DNA of 64,000 nt. It comes from an uncultured Bacteroidia bacterium (GTDB lineage Bacteria; Bacteroidota; Bacteroidia; Bacteroidales; UBA932). The stretch is taken from positions 1-64,000 of the forward strand of contig CACXMA010000011.1 of the NCBI GenBank assembly GCA_902768665.1, given 5' to 3'. The notes under the pieces are model-generated. The model did not search any database. It saw nothing but the letters and a program-made list of their open reading frames with translations, and had not been told where the DNA came from. Made by a program: the position numbers and the translations under genes. Each line of letters starts with the position of its first letter. The first letter of the stretch is position 1. Below are positions 39,463-48,504 of the stretch, piece after piece.

Positions 39463-40506
39463 ATGAATCCCATTTCCCAACGCCTGCTGAACCAGCAACT
39501 GATTTGCCCGCAACTGACTACTCCGCACGAGGTGGTGAGCTGGATGGGCGCAGTGCAGGCGCAGGAGTACCGGATGATGCGTTGGGCTGTGGGGATGCGC
39601 ACCAAACGGCCCTCCGCCAAGGCTTTCGAGAAGGCCTACAATGAAGGTCAAATCGTCCGGGCACACCTTTTCCGCACCACCTGGCAACTGGTGGCCGGAG
39701 AAGACCTGGGGTGGATGCTGGAACTCTGCCGGGACAATGCCCTGAGGGGAATGGCCGGATGGATGCACGCTAGCGGTGTTGAGATCCCCTTGGCCGAACA
39801 GGAATCTATCCAGTTGATATTCAACGATTACCTTTCCAAAAACCGAATTGCCCTAAAGGCCGATTTCGCCTGCGCCCTCAAGGACAGAGGCATCGCGATG
39901 GATGACCACCGGCTCTCTTACCACATCCGCCTGGCCGAGTACAGCGGGCTTCTGTGTAGCGGAGACCTTTTCCCGATGAAGCACAGCTACGCACTTGCGG
40001 CCGACAAACTGCCCAAAACGCCCCGCATTACAAAAGAAGAAGCGCTGGCCAGGCTCGCAAGGACCTACTTCCGCAGCCACGGCCCCGCTGCCCTGGAGGA
40101 CTTTGTCTGGTGGAGCGGCCTCAATATCGGTGACTGCAGGAAGGGAATCAGCGCCATTCAGTGCGAACTCGTCGAGGAGCGTTGGAAAGGGCTCTCTTTC
40201 CTCCGCCACCAGGACAGTCGCATCCGCGGACTGCGCAGCGGAACGGTAACGCTGCTTCCTTCATATGATGAATACCTGATCGGATACAAAAGCCGGCATC
40301 TTGCCGTCCATCCCGACCATATGCACCGCGCACACAGCGGCAACGGCATCTTCTGGCCGGTGATTCTCCAGGATGGAGAGGCGGTGGGTAACTGGTCCGC
40401 AGCCGCCGGCAAAGTCCGGACCGAAGTCTTCTATCCCGACGCGGGCCTCAAGCAGGAGGCGCTGGAGGAAGAAATTGACAGGTATCGGAAGTTCCTCAAG
40501 AAATAG
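39463..40506 (+). CDS. AlkZ-like winged-helix DNA glycosylase (HTH_42 family)
   Basis: A 347-residue protein of the HTH_42/AlkZ (YcaQ) family, DNA glycosylases that unhook interstrand crosslinks and remove alkylated bases. The catalytic Q-x-Q motif is visible as VQAQEYR (Q32 and Q34). Also typical are IVRAHLFRTTWQLVAGED (the family's R-x-T/P-W-H-L-like run), YFRSHGPAALEDFVWWSGL and the C-terminal beta-rich part with LLPSYDEYLIGYKSR. Together with the AlkD-like gene at 1175, the window holds two alkylation-repair enzymes. Confidence 0.85.
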   Translation: MNPISQRLLNQQLICPQLTTPHEVVSWMGAVQAQEYRMMRWAVGMRTKRPSAKAFEKAYNEGQIVRAHLFRTTWQLVAGEDLGWMLELCRDNALRGMAGWMHASGVEIPLAEQESIQLIFNDYLSKNRIALKADFACALKDRGIAMDDHRLSYHIRLAEYSGLLCSGDLFPMKHSYALAADKLPKTPRITKEEALARLARTYFRSHGPAALEDFVWWSGLNIGDCRKGISAIQCELVEERWKGLSFLRHQDSRIRGLRSGTVTLLPSYDEYLIGYKSRHLAVHPDHMHRAHSGNGIFWPVILQDGEAVGNWSAAAGKVRTEVFYPDAGLKQEALEEEIDRYRKFLKK

Positions 40507-40551
40507 CGGGGGAGATTAGGGACGGTCGCTGCCTGATTCTGTTTTTTTATG

Positions 40552-40559
40552 TAAATTTG
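40552..40559 (+). promoter_or_regulatory. -7 box (TAAATTTG) of the ThrE-like gene
   Basis: TAAATTTG 24 bases upstream of ATG 40584. An in-frame ATG at 40557 lies inside it and is excluded. Confidence 0.55.
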
Positions 40560-40583
40560 CCCAATAAACCACAGAATTCCGCT

Positions 40584-41819
40584 ATGGCAATGGAGACAGA
40601 TCATGAAAGGGCCCTGCGGCTCGCGGTGGAGGCCGGACATATCCTGCTGGAAAACGGCGCGGAGATTTCCCGCGTGGAAGAGACCATGCAGCGCATTTCC
40701 GCACATTACGGCGTCGAGGACCAGAGCTTCTTCGTCCTGAGCAACGGCATCATCGCAACGGGACGTCACTATGCCAGCGCCAAGTTTATTCCGATTCAGG
40801 GCACACAACTGTCGAAAGTCGTCGAGATCAATCAGTTGAGCCGCGATGTTTCGAGCGCCCGCTCCTTCCCGCTGGACGAGCTCGAGCGTCGCCTTGGGAT
40901 CATCCGCTCCGCACCCGGAAAGCCCTGGTGGGAACTTGTTCTTGCGGTAGCGCTTGGCGTTTCCGCCTTCTCCATTCTCTTCGGCGGCAGCCTGTTCGAT
41001 GCGCTCGCAACCTTCTGCTGCGGCTTGCTCCTCGGCGGCTTCATGGCCTTCATCGGAGGGAGACTCAGCCACATTTTCAAGAACCTGCTCGGGGGCTTTC
41101 TCGGCGGGCTGCTGTGCATCCTGGCCGTTTCCGTGGGGCTCGGCGACCATCTGCCCAATATGATTATCGGTACGATTATCGCCCTGGTGCCCGGCGTTCC
41201 GTTCACCAACGGCATCCGGGACCTCGCCAATGAGGATTACCTCGCCGGCGCGACCCGGCTTTTGGACGCCTTCCTCGGCTTCCTGTGCATCGCGCTCGGT
41301 GTGGTGCTGGCACTGCTGCTGCAAGGATGGGTTACCGGGGCCTTTCCGGAACTGGGCACGGCAACGGTGGATCCCGTTGCGGCCGCATGGCCCTATCAGC
41401 TGCTGGCGGCATTTGTCGGCACGGTGGCCTTTTCGATTCTCTTCGGTTCTCCCGTGAGGTATTATATTGACTGCGGGATTACCGGCATGCTGGGCTGGGC
41501 GATGTATCTGCTGATGATCCGTTATGGGGGATTCTCCGTGGCCGGCGCGGCCTTTATCGCGGCGCTGCTCGTGGGACTGACCGGCAGTGTGCAGGCAATG
41601 ACGCGCCGATGCCCCGTGACGCTTTTCCTGATTAGCGGCATCATCCCGCTGGTCCCCGGAGGCGGCATTTTCTGGACGGCCTACTATCTTGTTGCGGAAC
41701 AGCTTTCAATGGCGGCCACGACCGGATTCGTGGCGCTCAAAGTGACCATCGCCATCGCCGGCGGCATCATTGTGGCAGCGGCCGTCAGCAAGCGATTCCT
41801 TCGTGCCATAAGAAAATAA
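40584..41819 (+). CDS. ThrE-family threonine/serine exporter
   Basis: A 411-residue inner-membrane transporter. The N-terminal cytoplasmic/hydrolase-like DUF1212 part (ALRLAVEAGHILLENGAEIS, RVEETMQRISAHYG) precedes about ten transmembrane helices. They include the DUF3815-like second half beginning around AFVGTVAFSILFGSPVRYY and ending FLISGIIPLVPGGGIF and AGGIIVAAAV. ThrE exports threonine and serine in Corynebacterium. In Bacteroidota both halves are often fused as here. Start chosen at 40584; the ATG at 40590 is also possible. A terminator follows two bases after the stop. Confidence 0.88.
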   Translation: MAMETDHERALRLAVEAGHILLENGAEISRVEETMQRISAHYGVEDQSFFVLSNGIIATGRHYASAKFIPIQGTQLSKVVEINQLSRDVSSARSFPLDELERRLGIIRSAPGKPWWELVLAVALGVSAFSILFGGSLFDALATFCCGLLLGGFMAFIGGRLSHIFKNLLGGFLGGLLCILAVSVGLGDHLPNMIIGTIIALVPGVPFTNGIRDLANEDYLAGATRLLDAFLGFLCIALGVVLALLLQGWVTGAFPELGTATVDPVAAAWPYQLLAAFVGTVAFSILFGSPVRYYIDCGITGMLGWAMYLLMIRYGGFSVAGAAFIAALLVGLTGSVQAMTRRCPVTLFLISGIIPLVPGGGIFWTAYYLVAEQLSMAATTGFVALKVTIAIAGGIIVAAAVSKRFLRAIRK

Positions 41820-41820
41820 A

Positions 41821-41853
41821 AAAGAGCCTCCGACATGTGTCAGAGGCTCTTTC
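41821..41853. terminator. bidirectional terminator between thrE-like gene and tRNA-Cys
   Basis: AAAGAGCCTC-n-GAGGCTCTTT with inner TGACA pairing. A-rich on the left and T-rich on the right, so it can serve both converging transcripts. Confidence 0.85.
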
Positions 41854-41855
41854 TG

Positions 41856-41926
41856 AGGTGCCAAGCGGAATCGAACCGCTGTACCAGGTTTTGCAGACCT
41901 GTGCCTAACCGCTCGGCCATAGCACC
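41856..41926 (-). tRNA. tRNA-Cys(GCA)
   Basis: Read on the minus strand: acceptor GGTGCTA pairing with TGGCACC, D-arm with AGCGGTTAGGC, anticodon loop TCTGCAAAA with GCA in the middle, and TTCGATT in the T-loop, 71 nt in all. The CCA is not encoded. A -7 box TATATTTG (41937-41944) precedes it. Confidence 0.96.
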
Positions 41927-41936
41927 ATTGGGACTG

Positions 41937-41944
41937 CAAATATA
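41937..41944 (-). promoter_or_regulatory. -7 box (TATATTTG) of tRNA-Cys
   Basis: TATATTTG on the minus strand, 10 bases upstream of the mature tRNA 5' end. Confidence 0.55.
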
Positions 41945-41980
41945 AAGATAATTTCGGAAATAGCGAAATTTTTTAGTGGC

Positions 41981-42829
41981 TTATCCCACGACAAAGTTAT
42001 CCAGCGGCATTTCTCCTTCGAGGACCTGGATCAGCAGCATCTGCTCGTTCAGGAAGATAAAGACCGTCTCGTAGAGGGAGTCTTCGTCGGCCTTCATGTA
42101 ATACCTGCCGCCTTCCTCTGTCTGGCCGTACTGGGTATAGCTGCGGTCGAGGATATCGTTCAGCCGCTCGAGGAAGACCGGGACGTCTTCGTTCATGGAA
42201 TCCATCTCCATGGAGAAGAGGATGAGGTTGTCGCCGAAGATAACGTCCGAAAGGTCAAAGACTTCCCGGCTGTACTGCGCGATCGTCTCCCGGTCGCTTA
42301 TGAGCTGGACGTAGAAGCCTTCGGAATCGGCGAAATCGTACAGCAGACCGGAAAGGGTCGGCTGCTCGCTTACGAACATGTCGATGTCGTAATCCCCATG
42401 CAAGACCCAGATATGGACGCCCGGATCGCTCTGGCTCGCGTCGTAGATGACATATTCATAGACGAGATTGCCCTCGCAGCGGATGAATGTATAGACGGTC
42501 TCCGACTCGTAAAACAGGTCGTATTGCGACTGGACCATCGCGGCAAAGTCCGTGATGAACTGCTCGACCACCTCCTCGGTTTCATTGCCGTTCGGGACGA
42601 AATGGACGATTTTATGCGTCCGGGGAAGGGTTGCATCGTCCAAAAACTCCGGGACATCGTCATGGAAGAGGAAGTACTCGGCTACGCCGTCCCCCTCTGC
42701 GATCTCGCAGGTGAAATAATCCGTTGCGCCGTAGTTGACCAGCAGTTCGGTGACCGATTCGGGCTCCTGTGCCCGGAGGCCGGTGCCAAAGGCGGCAGCC
42801 GCCACCAGAAGAGTGAGTAAACGTTTCAT
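41981..42829 (-). CDS. exported acidic protein of unknown function
   Basis: A 282-residue protein with a clear signal peptide (MKRLLTLLVAAAAFGTGLRAQ). The mature part is strongly acidic with many aromatic residues and predicted alternation of helix and strand. I see no catalytic motif, repeat or cysteine pattern and do not recognise the family. It has its own promoter (TACCTTTG on the minus strand at 42852-42859) and is divergent from the WYL regulator gene. It could be a regulatory target, but nothing in the sequence shows this. Confidence 0.75.
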   Translation of the reverse strand: MKRLLTLLVAAAAFGTGLRAQEPESVTELLVNYGATDYFTCEIAEGDGVAEYFLFHDDVPEFLDDATLPRTHKIVHFVPNGNETEEVVEQFITDFAAMVQSQYDLFYESETVYTFIRCEGNLVYEYVIYDASQSDPGVHIWVLHGDYDIDMFVSEQPTLSGLLYDFADSEGFYVQLISDRETIAQYSREVFDLSDVIFGDNLILFSMEMDSMNEDVPVFLERLNDILDRSYTQYGQTEEGGRYYMKADEDSLYETVFIFLNEQMLLIQVLEGEMPLDNFVVG

Positions 42830-42851
42830 TATGATCGCGTTTTTGTCCTAA

Positions 42852-42890
42852 CAAAGGTAGTAAGAATTCCTTAAAAACATGCTATCTTTG
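42852..42890. promoter_or_regulatory. divergent -7 boxes, acidic protein (-) and WYL regulator (+)
   Basis: CAAAGGTA at 42852-42859 (TACCTTTG on the minus strand) and TATCTTTG at 42883-42890 on the plus strand. Confidence 0.55.
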
Positions 42891-42911
42891 TATCGGAAGA
42901 AAAAACCGTCT

Positions 42912-43829
42912 ATGGACCAGCCGAAGATTCAACGCATGTTGCGCCTGATGGCGCTGCTGAGCAGCCAGGTCGAGTATACCGTCGACGAGCTGGCTGAACG
43001 GCTGGAAATGTCCCAGCGGACCATTTACCGCTACATCGACTCCTTCCGCGAGGCGGGTTTTTCGGTCGAGAAGGTCCGGGATTATGTCTACCGGCTGACA
43101 ACGGTCCGCGAGGGGGTCGCCGATCTTTCCGACATCGTCTATTTCTCCCCGGAGGAAGCTTATATCGTCAACCGGCTCATCGACGGTCTGGACGCCGACA
43201 ATGCCCTTCGCAGCGGCCTGCGACAGAAACTCGCCGCCATCTATGACCGCACTTCCATCGCCGAAGTGGGCGGACGGACGAGCAACGCCCGGAAGGTCCA
43301 GCTCCTTGTCGACGCCATTCGCGAGAAGAAGGTCGTCCACCTGCACGGATACGCCTCATCCCGCGCCGGCAAGACCAAGGACTACCGGGTCGAGCCCTTT
43401 TCCTTCGCCGCGAATTATGCCAGTTTCTGGGCCTTTGACCTGGCCGACGGCGTCAACAAGCGCTTCAAAATTGCGCGCCTCGAGGAGGTCGAAGTAACGG
43501 TCCACCCCTGGACCATGGCCTACGCCCACCACGAGACGCCGATGGACGCCTTCCGCATCCACGGAGACACGGCTTACCGGGTCGTTCTCCGCATGAACAA
43601 CATCGCGAAAAACCTCATGGTGGAAGAATATCCGCTGACGGAAGCCGATATCCGCGAGGATGCGGAGCGGCCCGGCGAGCAGGGCTGGATCTACGACGGC
43701 ACCGTCCGCGGCATGGAGGGCATCGGGCGCTTTGTCCTTGGCCTGGAGGCAAATATCGACGTGCTGGAAGGCGCGGAGCTCAAGGCCTACCTCCGCCAGC
43801 ATGCGGAGAATCTGTTGGAGAAAGTATAA
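42912..43829 (+). CDS. HTH-WYL transcriptional regulator
   Basis: A 305-residue regulator. The N-terminal HTH_11 winged helix spans about residues 4-60 (QRMLRLMALLSSQVEYTVDE, LAERLEMSQRTIYRYIDSFR). The WYL domain lies around residues 135-200 (KVVHLHGYASSRAGKTKDYR, EPFSFAANYASFWAFDLAD), with the WYL motif itself altered to FWAFDL, and a WCX extension ends the protein. WYL domains sense nucleic acids or nucleotides in several defence and stress regulators. The start at 42912 is preferred because the longer frame overlaps the -7 box. The two following genes seem to belong to the same operon. Confidence 0.87.
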   Translation: MDQPKIQRMLRLMALLSSQVEYTVDELAERLEMSQRTIYRYIDSFREAGFSVEKVRDYVYRLTTVREGVADLSDIVYFSPEEAYIVNRLIDGLDADNALRSGLRQKLAAIYDRTSIAEVGGRTSNARKVQLLVDAIREKKVVHLHGYASSRAGKTKDYRVEPFSFAANYASFWAFDLADGVNKRFKIARLEEVEVTVHPWTMAYAHHETPMDAFRIHGDTAYRVVLRMNNIAKNLMVEEYPLTEADIREDAERPGEQGWIYDGTVRGMEGIGRFVLGLEANIDVLEGAELKAYLRQHAENLLEKV

Positions 43830-43850
43830 TTGTGCCGATTCATTAAAGAT

Positions 43851-44687
43851 ATGCATTTCGCAAGCTCAGAAATAAAAGACCGCGTCCTTTCCTTCGAGGG
43901 CATCGAGAATGCTCGGCAGCTGGGCGGAATCGCGGTGCAGGACGGCCGGACGGTCCGTCACGGCTGTCTGATCCGCTCCGGCAACCTGTCCAAGGCCAGT
44001 GACGGGGATGTCAAGCTGCTGAAAGAGGTATTTTGCCTGACGGATGTCTTCGACTTCCGCTTCGGGAGGGAAGCGGCGGCGGAGCCGGACCGGGCAATCG
44101 ACGGGGTGCAGAACACGCCGCTGCCGACGCTCCCGCAGGCGTTCATCGACGGTTTCTCCTCGGGGCGCGCCGATACGGAGCAGGTGAAATCGGCCGATTT
44201 CACGGAGGCGCTTGCTCGCTATGCCTTCATGCCGCAGGCGCAGGAACTGGCCCGCCGGCTCTATCCCGCCATTGTCATGGATCCGGACTCGCAGCGCCGT
44301 TACGGTGCCTTTCTCAAAGGCGTGCTGGCCGCGGAAGGGGGAGCGCTCTGGCATTGCTCGCAGGGGAAAGACCGCGCCGGATGGGGGACCGCCTTCCTCC
44401 TGGCGGCGCTCGGGGCCGACCGGAAGACCATCGTGGAAGACTTTGCTTATTCCAACATTCCCTTTGCACCGGCCGTGGAAGCGCTCTGCTCCCGCGTTGC
44501 GGCGATGGGAGGCGGCGAGGCGGAGCAGACCTTTATCCGCTCCATGGTCGGCGTGAGCGTGGAGAATTTCGAGACCGCGCTGGATCTGATCGACGCCCGC
44601 TTCGGCTCGATGAACGCCTACCTGAGCGGCCCGCTCGGCCTGCGTCAGGAAGATATAGAATCACTGAAAAACAAATACTTACAATGA
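43851..44687 (+). CDS. tyrosine/dual-specificity protein phosphatase
   Basis: A 278-residue phosphatase of the Y_phosphatase3 family. The catalytic P-loop is H168-C169-SQGKDR175 followed by AGWGT, fitting H-C-x5-R. The N-terminus has ENARQLGGIAVQDGR and the general-acid region is near DVFDFRFGREAAAEPD. Such enzymes remove phosphate from tyrosine or phosphoinositide-like substrates. The first ATG of the frame is 43851, 21 bases after the regulator's stop. It overlaps the next gene by ATGA. No signal peptide, so cytoplasmic. Confidence 0.87.
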   Translation: MHFASSEIKDRVLSFEGIENARQLGGIAVQDGRTVRHGCLIRSGNLSKASDGDVKLLKEVFCLTDVFDFRFGREAAAEPDRAIDGVQNTPLPTLPQAFIDGFSSGRADTEQVKSADFTEALARYAFMPQAQELARRLYPAIVMDPDSQRRYGAFLKGVLAAEGGALWHCSQGKDRAGWGTAFLLAALGADRKTIVEDFAYSNIPFAPAVEALCSRVAAMGGGEAEQTFIRSMVGVSVENFETALDLIDARFGSMNAYLSGPLGLRQEDIESLKNKYLQ

Positions 44688-45529
44688 GCTCATACGAACA
44701 AATCAATCTGGATGAGTATATCCACAGCGGCGAGGGCGGCCAGGGACAGGCCTACACCCATAAGAGCGAAAAGCGCCTGGCCAAGCTGTTCAATGCCGGT
44801 TTCGACGCCGAGCTCGCCGTCAGGGAGTTCGAGATGGCGAAGACAGCCTATGAGAGCGGTGTTCCGACGCCGCGCCCCTTCCGGCTTATCACCGACGGCG
44901 AAAGGGTAGGCACCGAATACGAGCTCATTGAGAAGAAGCGCTCCTTCTGCCGCATCATTTCCCAGGAGCCCGAAAGGACGCAGGAGATTGCGCTACGCTT
45001 TGCCAAGGCCTGCAAGGCTCTCCACGCCATGCCGGCCGACACAAGCCGCATCCCGTCGATGAAACAGCGCATGCTCGACTTCTACCATCGCGACGGCGTG
45101 GTGCCTGCCTATATGAAGGACAAGGCCCTGCCGCTGCTCGAGCAGATCCCTGATACACCCATGCTGCTGCACGGCGACATGCACATCGGGAACATCATCA
45201 CCGACGGAGAGCGGGACCTCTGGATCGACATCGGTCAGTTTGCTTACGGCGCTCCGGAGTGGGACCTGAGCATGTGCTGGCGGGTGTCGCAGATTATGGA
45301 TCCGAAGCGGACCGACGAGCTGTTCCACCTCACGCCGGAGCAGAATCAGCGGCAGTGGGGCATCTTCGCCTGCGCTTATCACGGCGTCAGGCCGGAGGAC
45401 CTCGGGCGGTTCATAAAGGGGTATGTGCCCTACGCCGCCATCAAGATTCCTTACATGTATTACATAACCTTCCACGAGCCGATGACCGAGGAAATGGTGC
45501 ACCGGCTCGCGGACAGTATGCTGGGATAG
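44684..45529 (+). CDS. APH-like small-molecule kinase (TIGR02172-like)
   Basis: A 281-residue protein with the aminoglycoside phosphotransferase/choline-kinase fold. An atypical glycine loop (HSGEGGQGQAYTHKS), an ATP-binding lysine in KRLAKLFNAG, the catalytic loop MLLHGDMHIGNII and the metal-binding DIGQFAYGAPEWDL are all visible. It looks catalytically complete. The substrate is unknown; TIGR02172-type members are described as putative sugar kinases. It is translationally coupled to the phosphatase, so the pair may phosphorylate and dephosphorylate related substrates; that is speculation. Confidence 0.8.
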   Translation: MSSYEQINLDEYIHSGEGGQGQAYTHKSEKRLAKLFNAGFDAELAVREFEMAKTAYESGVPTPRPFRLITDGERVGTEYELIEKKRSFCRIISQEPERTQEIALRFAKACKALHAMPADTSRIPSMKQRMLDFYHRDGVVPAYMKDKALPLLEQIPDTPMLLHGDMHIGNIITDGERDLWIDIGQFAYGAPEWDLSMCWRVSQIMDPKRTDELFHLTPEQNQRQWGIFACAYHGVRPEDLGRFIKGYVPYAAIKIPYMYYITFHEPMTEEMVHRLADSMLG

Positions 45530-45541
45530 TACCCGGTAGGA

Positions 45542-46918
45542 TTACCCGAGGCGTTTGAGCTTGACGGTGAAGTGACGCATCAGCGGGGCCTCCCACTCGA
45601 TGGCGACACCGCGCGTTACGCTTTCGCGGCGGTCATAGACGTTCTTCATGGCCGCGGCGATGACATCCATGTGGTTGTCGGTGTAGACGCGGCGGGGGAT
45701 GCACAGGCGGACGAGGTCGAGGCCGCCGAAGCGGTTCTCGCGCGTCACCGGGTCGCGGTCGGCGAGCATGTAGCCGATTTCGCAGGCGCGGATGCCGGCC
45801 TCGAGATAGAGCTCGCAGGTCAGCGTCTGGGCAGGGAATTCTTCCTTCGGAATGCGGTCCAGGACGCGGTCTGCGTCGACAAAGATGGCATGTCCGCCGG
45901 CGGGGCGCTGGTAGGGGATGCCGTATTCGTCGAGCTTTTTGGCGAGATAGGCTACCTGATGGATGCGCGTGTGGAGCATGTCGAACTCGGTGTTCTCGTC
46001 GAGACCGACGGCAAGCGCCTCCATGTCGCGGCCGTTCATGCCGCCGTAGGTGACGTATCCTTCGAAGGGGATGCAGAAGAGCTTTGCGCCTTCGTACCAC
46101 TCCTGGCGCTTCATGCCGATGAAACCGCCCATGTTGACGATGCCGTCCTTCTTGGCGGACATGGTCATGGCGTCGGCGTCGGCATACATCTCGGCGGCGA
46201 TTTCCTTGATGGATTTATCGGCGTACCCGGCCTCGCGCGTCTTGATGAAGTAGGCGTTCTCGGCGAAACGGGCGGAGTCCATGACGACAGGGACACCGTA
46301 TTTGTGGCACAGGGCGCAGGTCGCCTTGATATTTTCCATGGAGACGGGCTGCCCGCCGACGGTATTGTTCGTAACGGTGAGGACCATGAACGGGACGTTC
46401 CCGGAATTCTCCTTCAGTACCTTCTCGAGTTTCTCGAGGTTGACATTGCCCTTAAACGGGACCTCGAGCTGGGTGTCCTTGGCTTCGTCGGTCGTGACGT
46501 CGATGGCCTTGGCCTTGCGGGCTTCGATATGGCCCTTGGTCGTATCGAAATGGGCATTGCCGGGGATGACGTTGCCTTCCTTTACGAGATAGGAGAAAAG
46601 AACGTTTTCGGCGGCTCTGCCCTGGTGCGTCGGGATGACGTAGGGCATGCCGAAAAGGCGCTGGATCGTAGCTTCCAGCTTGTAGAACGAGCGGGCGCCG
46701 GCATAGCTCTCGTCGCCCATCATGAGGGCGGACCACTGGCGGTCGGACATGGCGCCCGTGCCGGAATCGGTCAGCAGGTCGATATAGACCTGCTCGGCCT
46801 TCAGCTGAAATACATTGTAATGTGCTTCCCGGAGCCACTGCTCGCGCTCCTCGCGGGTGCTGCGGCGGATCGGCTCGACCATTTTGATCTTCCAGGATTC
46901 AGCGAAAGGAAGTTCCAT
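45542..46918 (-). CDS. tnaA: tryptophanase (tryptophan indole-lyase)
   Basis: A 458-residue PLP lyase converting tryptophan to indole, pyruvate and ammonia. It has LLTDSGTGAMSDRQW, GDESYAGARSFYKLEATIQR, PTHQGRAAENVLF, and MSAKKDGIVNMGGFIGMK with the PLP lysine. EGYVTYGGMNGRDMEALAVG and RPAGGHAIFVDADRVL complete the set. The close relative tyrosine phenol-lyase shares most motifs, but overall wording matches Bacteroides tryptophanases (MELPFAESWKIKMVEPIR). No TnaC-like leader peptide or TnaB permease is visible. It lies 36 bases downstream of the DUF1846 gene and may be co-transcribed with it. Confidence 0.9.
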   Translation of the reverse strand: MELPFAESWKIKMVEPIRRSTREEREQWLREAHYNVFQLKAEQVYIDLLTDSGTGAMSDRQWSALMMGDESYAGARSFYKLEATIQRLFGMPYVIPTHQGRAAENVLFSYLVKEGNVIPGNAHFDTTKGHIEARKAKAIDVTTDEAKDTQLEVPFKGNVNLEKLEKVLKENSGNVPFMVLTVTNNTVGGQPVSMENIKATCALCHKYGVPVVMDSARFAENAYFIKTREAGYADKSIKEIAAEMYADADAMTMSAKKDGIVNMGGFIGMKRQEWYEGAKLFCIPFEGYVTYGGMNGRDMEALAVGLDENTEFDMLHTRIHQVAYLAKKLDEYGIPYQRPAGGHAIFVDADRVLDRIPKEEFPAQTLTCELYLEAGIRACEIGYMLADRDPVTRENRFGGLDLVRLCIPRRVYTDNHMDVIAAAMKNVYDRRESVTRGVAIEWEAPLMRHFTVKLKRLG

Positions 46919-46954
46919 AGGTTTGGTTATTAGGGTTATTAGATTATGGGGTTA

Positions 46955-48430
46955 TTACATTTTGGGCTTGATCTTCTTGACCGGGTCGCAGGTGAGGCCG
47001 ATGCCGAGCTTGTTGAAGGTCTTGCGGTCGACCTCGCTGAGCATGACGGTGGAGTGGACCTGGGCTCCTGCGAGGGCCGGCAGCTGCGCGAGGGCCTGCT
47101 GGCAGGTTTCGTCCATCAGGCTCATCATCGACAGGGCGACCAGCACTTCGTCGGTGTGCAGGCGCGGATTGTGGCCGTGGAGATAGGTCACCTTCGTTTT
47201 CTGGATCGGCCCGATCATCGTCTGCGGGATGAGCTTGATGTTGTGGGCGATGCCGGCGAGGTGCTTGATGGCGTTGAGCAGAAGGGCGGAGCTGGGACCG
47301 AGAAGGGGAGAGGTCTCGCCGGTGAGGATGGTGCCGTCTTCGAGCTCGATGGCCGCAGCGGCAAGGCCGGATTTGTCGGTGCGTTCCTTGGCGGCCACGG
47401 TGCATTTGCGGTCGGCGGTGGTGATCTTCGCGCGCTTCATCAGAAGCGAGATTTTATTGACCTCGTTCTCCGTGCAGCGGCCTTCGGCGAACTTGCAGAG
47501 GGAGGTGTAGTAGCGGCGGATGATTTCCTGGCGGGACGCCTCGCGGCAGACCTCGTCGTCGCAGATGCAGTAGCCGATCATATTGACGCCCATGTCGGTC
47601 GGGCTCTTGTAGGGGCTCTGGCCGTAGATGTCCTCGAAAAGGGCGTTCATCACGGGGAAGATCTCCACGTCTCGGTTGTAGTTGACGGCGGTTTCGCCGT
47701 ATGCGTCCATGTGGAACGGGTCGATCATATTGACATCATCGAGGTCGGCGGTGGCGGCCTCATAGGCGATGTTGACCGGGTGCGACAGGGAGAGGTTCCA
47801 GACCGGGAAGGTCTCGAACTTGGCGTAGCCGGCCTTGACGCCGCGGCGGTTCTCCTGGTAGAGCTGGCTCAGGCAGACGGCCATCTTGCCGCTGCCGGGA
47901 CCGGGCGCCGTTACGACGACAAGGGACTTTGTCGTCTCGACGTAGTCATTGCGGCCGAAGCCCTCCTCGGAGTCGATCAGGGCGACGTTGTTGGGGTATC
48001 CTTCAATGGTATAATGGTAGTAGACCCGGATGCCCATGTTCTCAAGGCGCTTGCGGTAGGCCTCGGCGCTTCCCTGGCCGTTGAAGTGAGTGATTACCAC
48101 GCTGTTGACGCTCAGGCTGCGGGAGAGGAACTCGTCGCGCAGGCGCAGCACGTCCATGTCGTAGGTGATGCCGAGGTCGTTGCGGATCTTGTTCTTCTCG
48201 ATATCGACGGCGCTGATGACGATGATGATCTCAAGGTCGTCCTTGAGCTGCATGAGCATCTGCAGCTTGCTGTCCGGCTGGAATCCCGGCAGGACGCGCG
48301 CGGCGTGGAAATCGTCGAAGAGTTTGCCGCCAAACTCCATGTAAAGCTTGTCGCCGAAGGCGGCGATGCGCTGTTTGATGTGCTCCGATTGGATGGAAAG
48401 ATACTTTTCTTTGTCGAACCCGTATTTCAT
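46955..48430 (-). CDS. DUF1846 family protein
   Basis: A 491-residue cytoplasmic protein of the DUF1846 family (structure known, function not established). Typical segments are MKYGFDKEKYLSIQSEHIKQ, RIAAFGDKLYMEFGGKLFDD, HAARVLPGFQPDSKLQML, VTAPGPGSGKMAVCLSQLY (a P-loop-like turn), NIKLIPQTMIGPIQKTKV and LHGHNPRLHTDEVLVAL. Its -7 box TATTTTTG is at 48462-48469 on the minus strand. It precedes tnaA in the same direction. Confidence 0.92.
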   Translation of the reverse strand: MKYGFDKEKYLSIQSEHIKQRIAAFGDKLYMEFGGKLFDDFHAARVLPGFQPDSKLQMLMQLKDDLEIIIVISAVDIEKNKIRNDLGITYDMDVLRLRDEFLSRSLSVNSVVITHFNGQGSAEAYRKRLENMGIRVYYHYTIEGYPNNVALIDSEEGFGRNDYVETTKSLVVVTAPGPGSGKMAVCLSQLYQENRRGVKAGYAKFETFPVWNLSLSHPVNIAYEAATADLDDVNMIDPFHMDAYGETAVNYNRDVEIFPVMNALFEDIYGQSPYKSPTDMGVNMIGYCICDDEVCREASRQEIIRRYYTSLCKFAEGRCTENEVNKISLLMKRAKITTADRKCTVAAKERTDKSGLAAAAIELEDGTILTGETSPLLGPSSALLLNAIKHLAGIAHNIKLIPQTMIGPIQKTKVTYLHGHNPRLHTDEVLVALSMMSLMDETCQQALAQLPALAGAQVHSTVMLSEVDRKTFNKLGIGLTCDPVKKIKPKM

Positions 48431-48461
48431 TGGAATTGAATTTTCTCACAAATACGGGATA

Positions 48462-48502
48462 CAAAAATAGCACTTTTCACGGAGTTGTGCAAAAATTTTT
48501 GC
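48462..48502 (-). promoter_or_regulatory. -7 box of the DUF1846 gene and adjacent perfect palindrome
   Basis: TATTTTTG (minus strand, 48462-48469) serves the DUF1846 gene. GCAAAAATTTTTGC at 48489-48502 is a perfect 14-bp palindrome three bases after the end of the small upstream gene. It could be a terminator tip or an operator. Confidence 0.45.
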
Positions 48503-48504
48503 GT

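Noticed and set aside
45542..46918. Tyrosine phenol-lyase instead of tryptophanase
   Set aside because: Both share the fold and PLP motif, but the N-terminus and overall wording agree with Bacteroides tryptophanases. A tree of both families would settle it.
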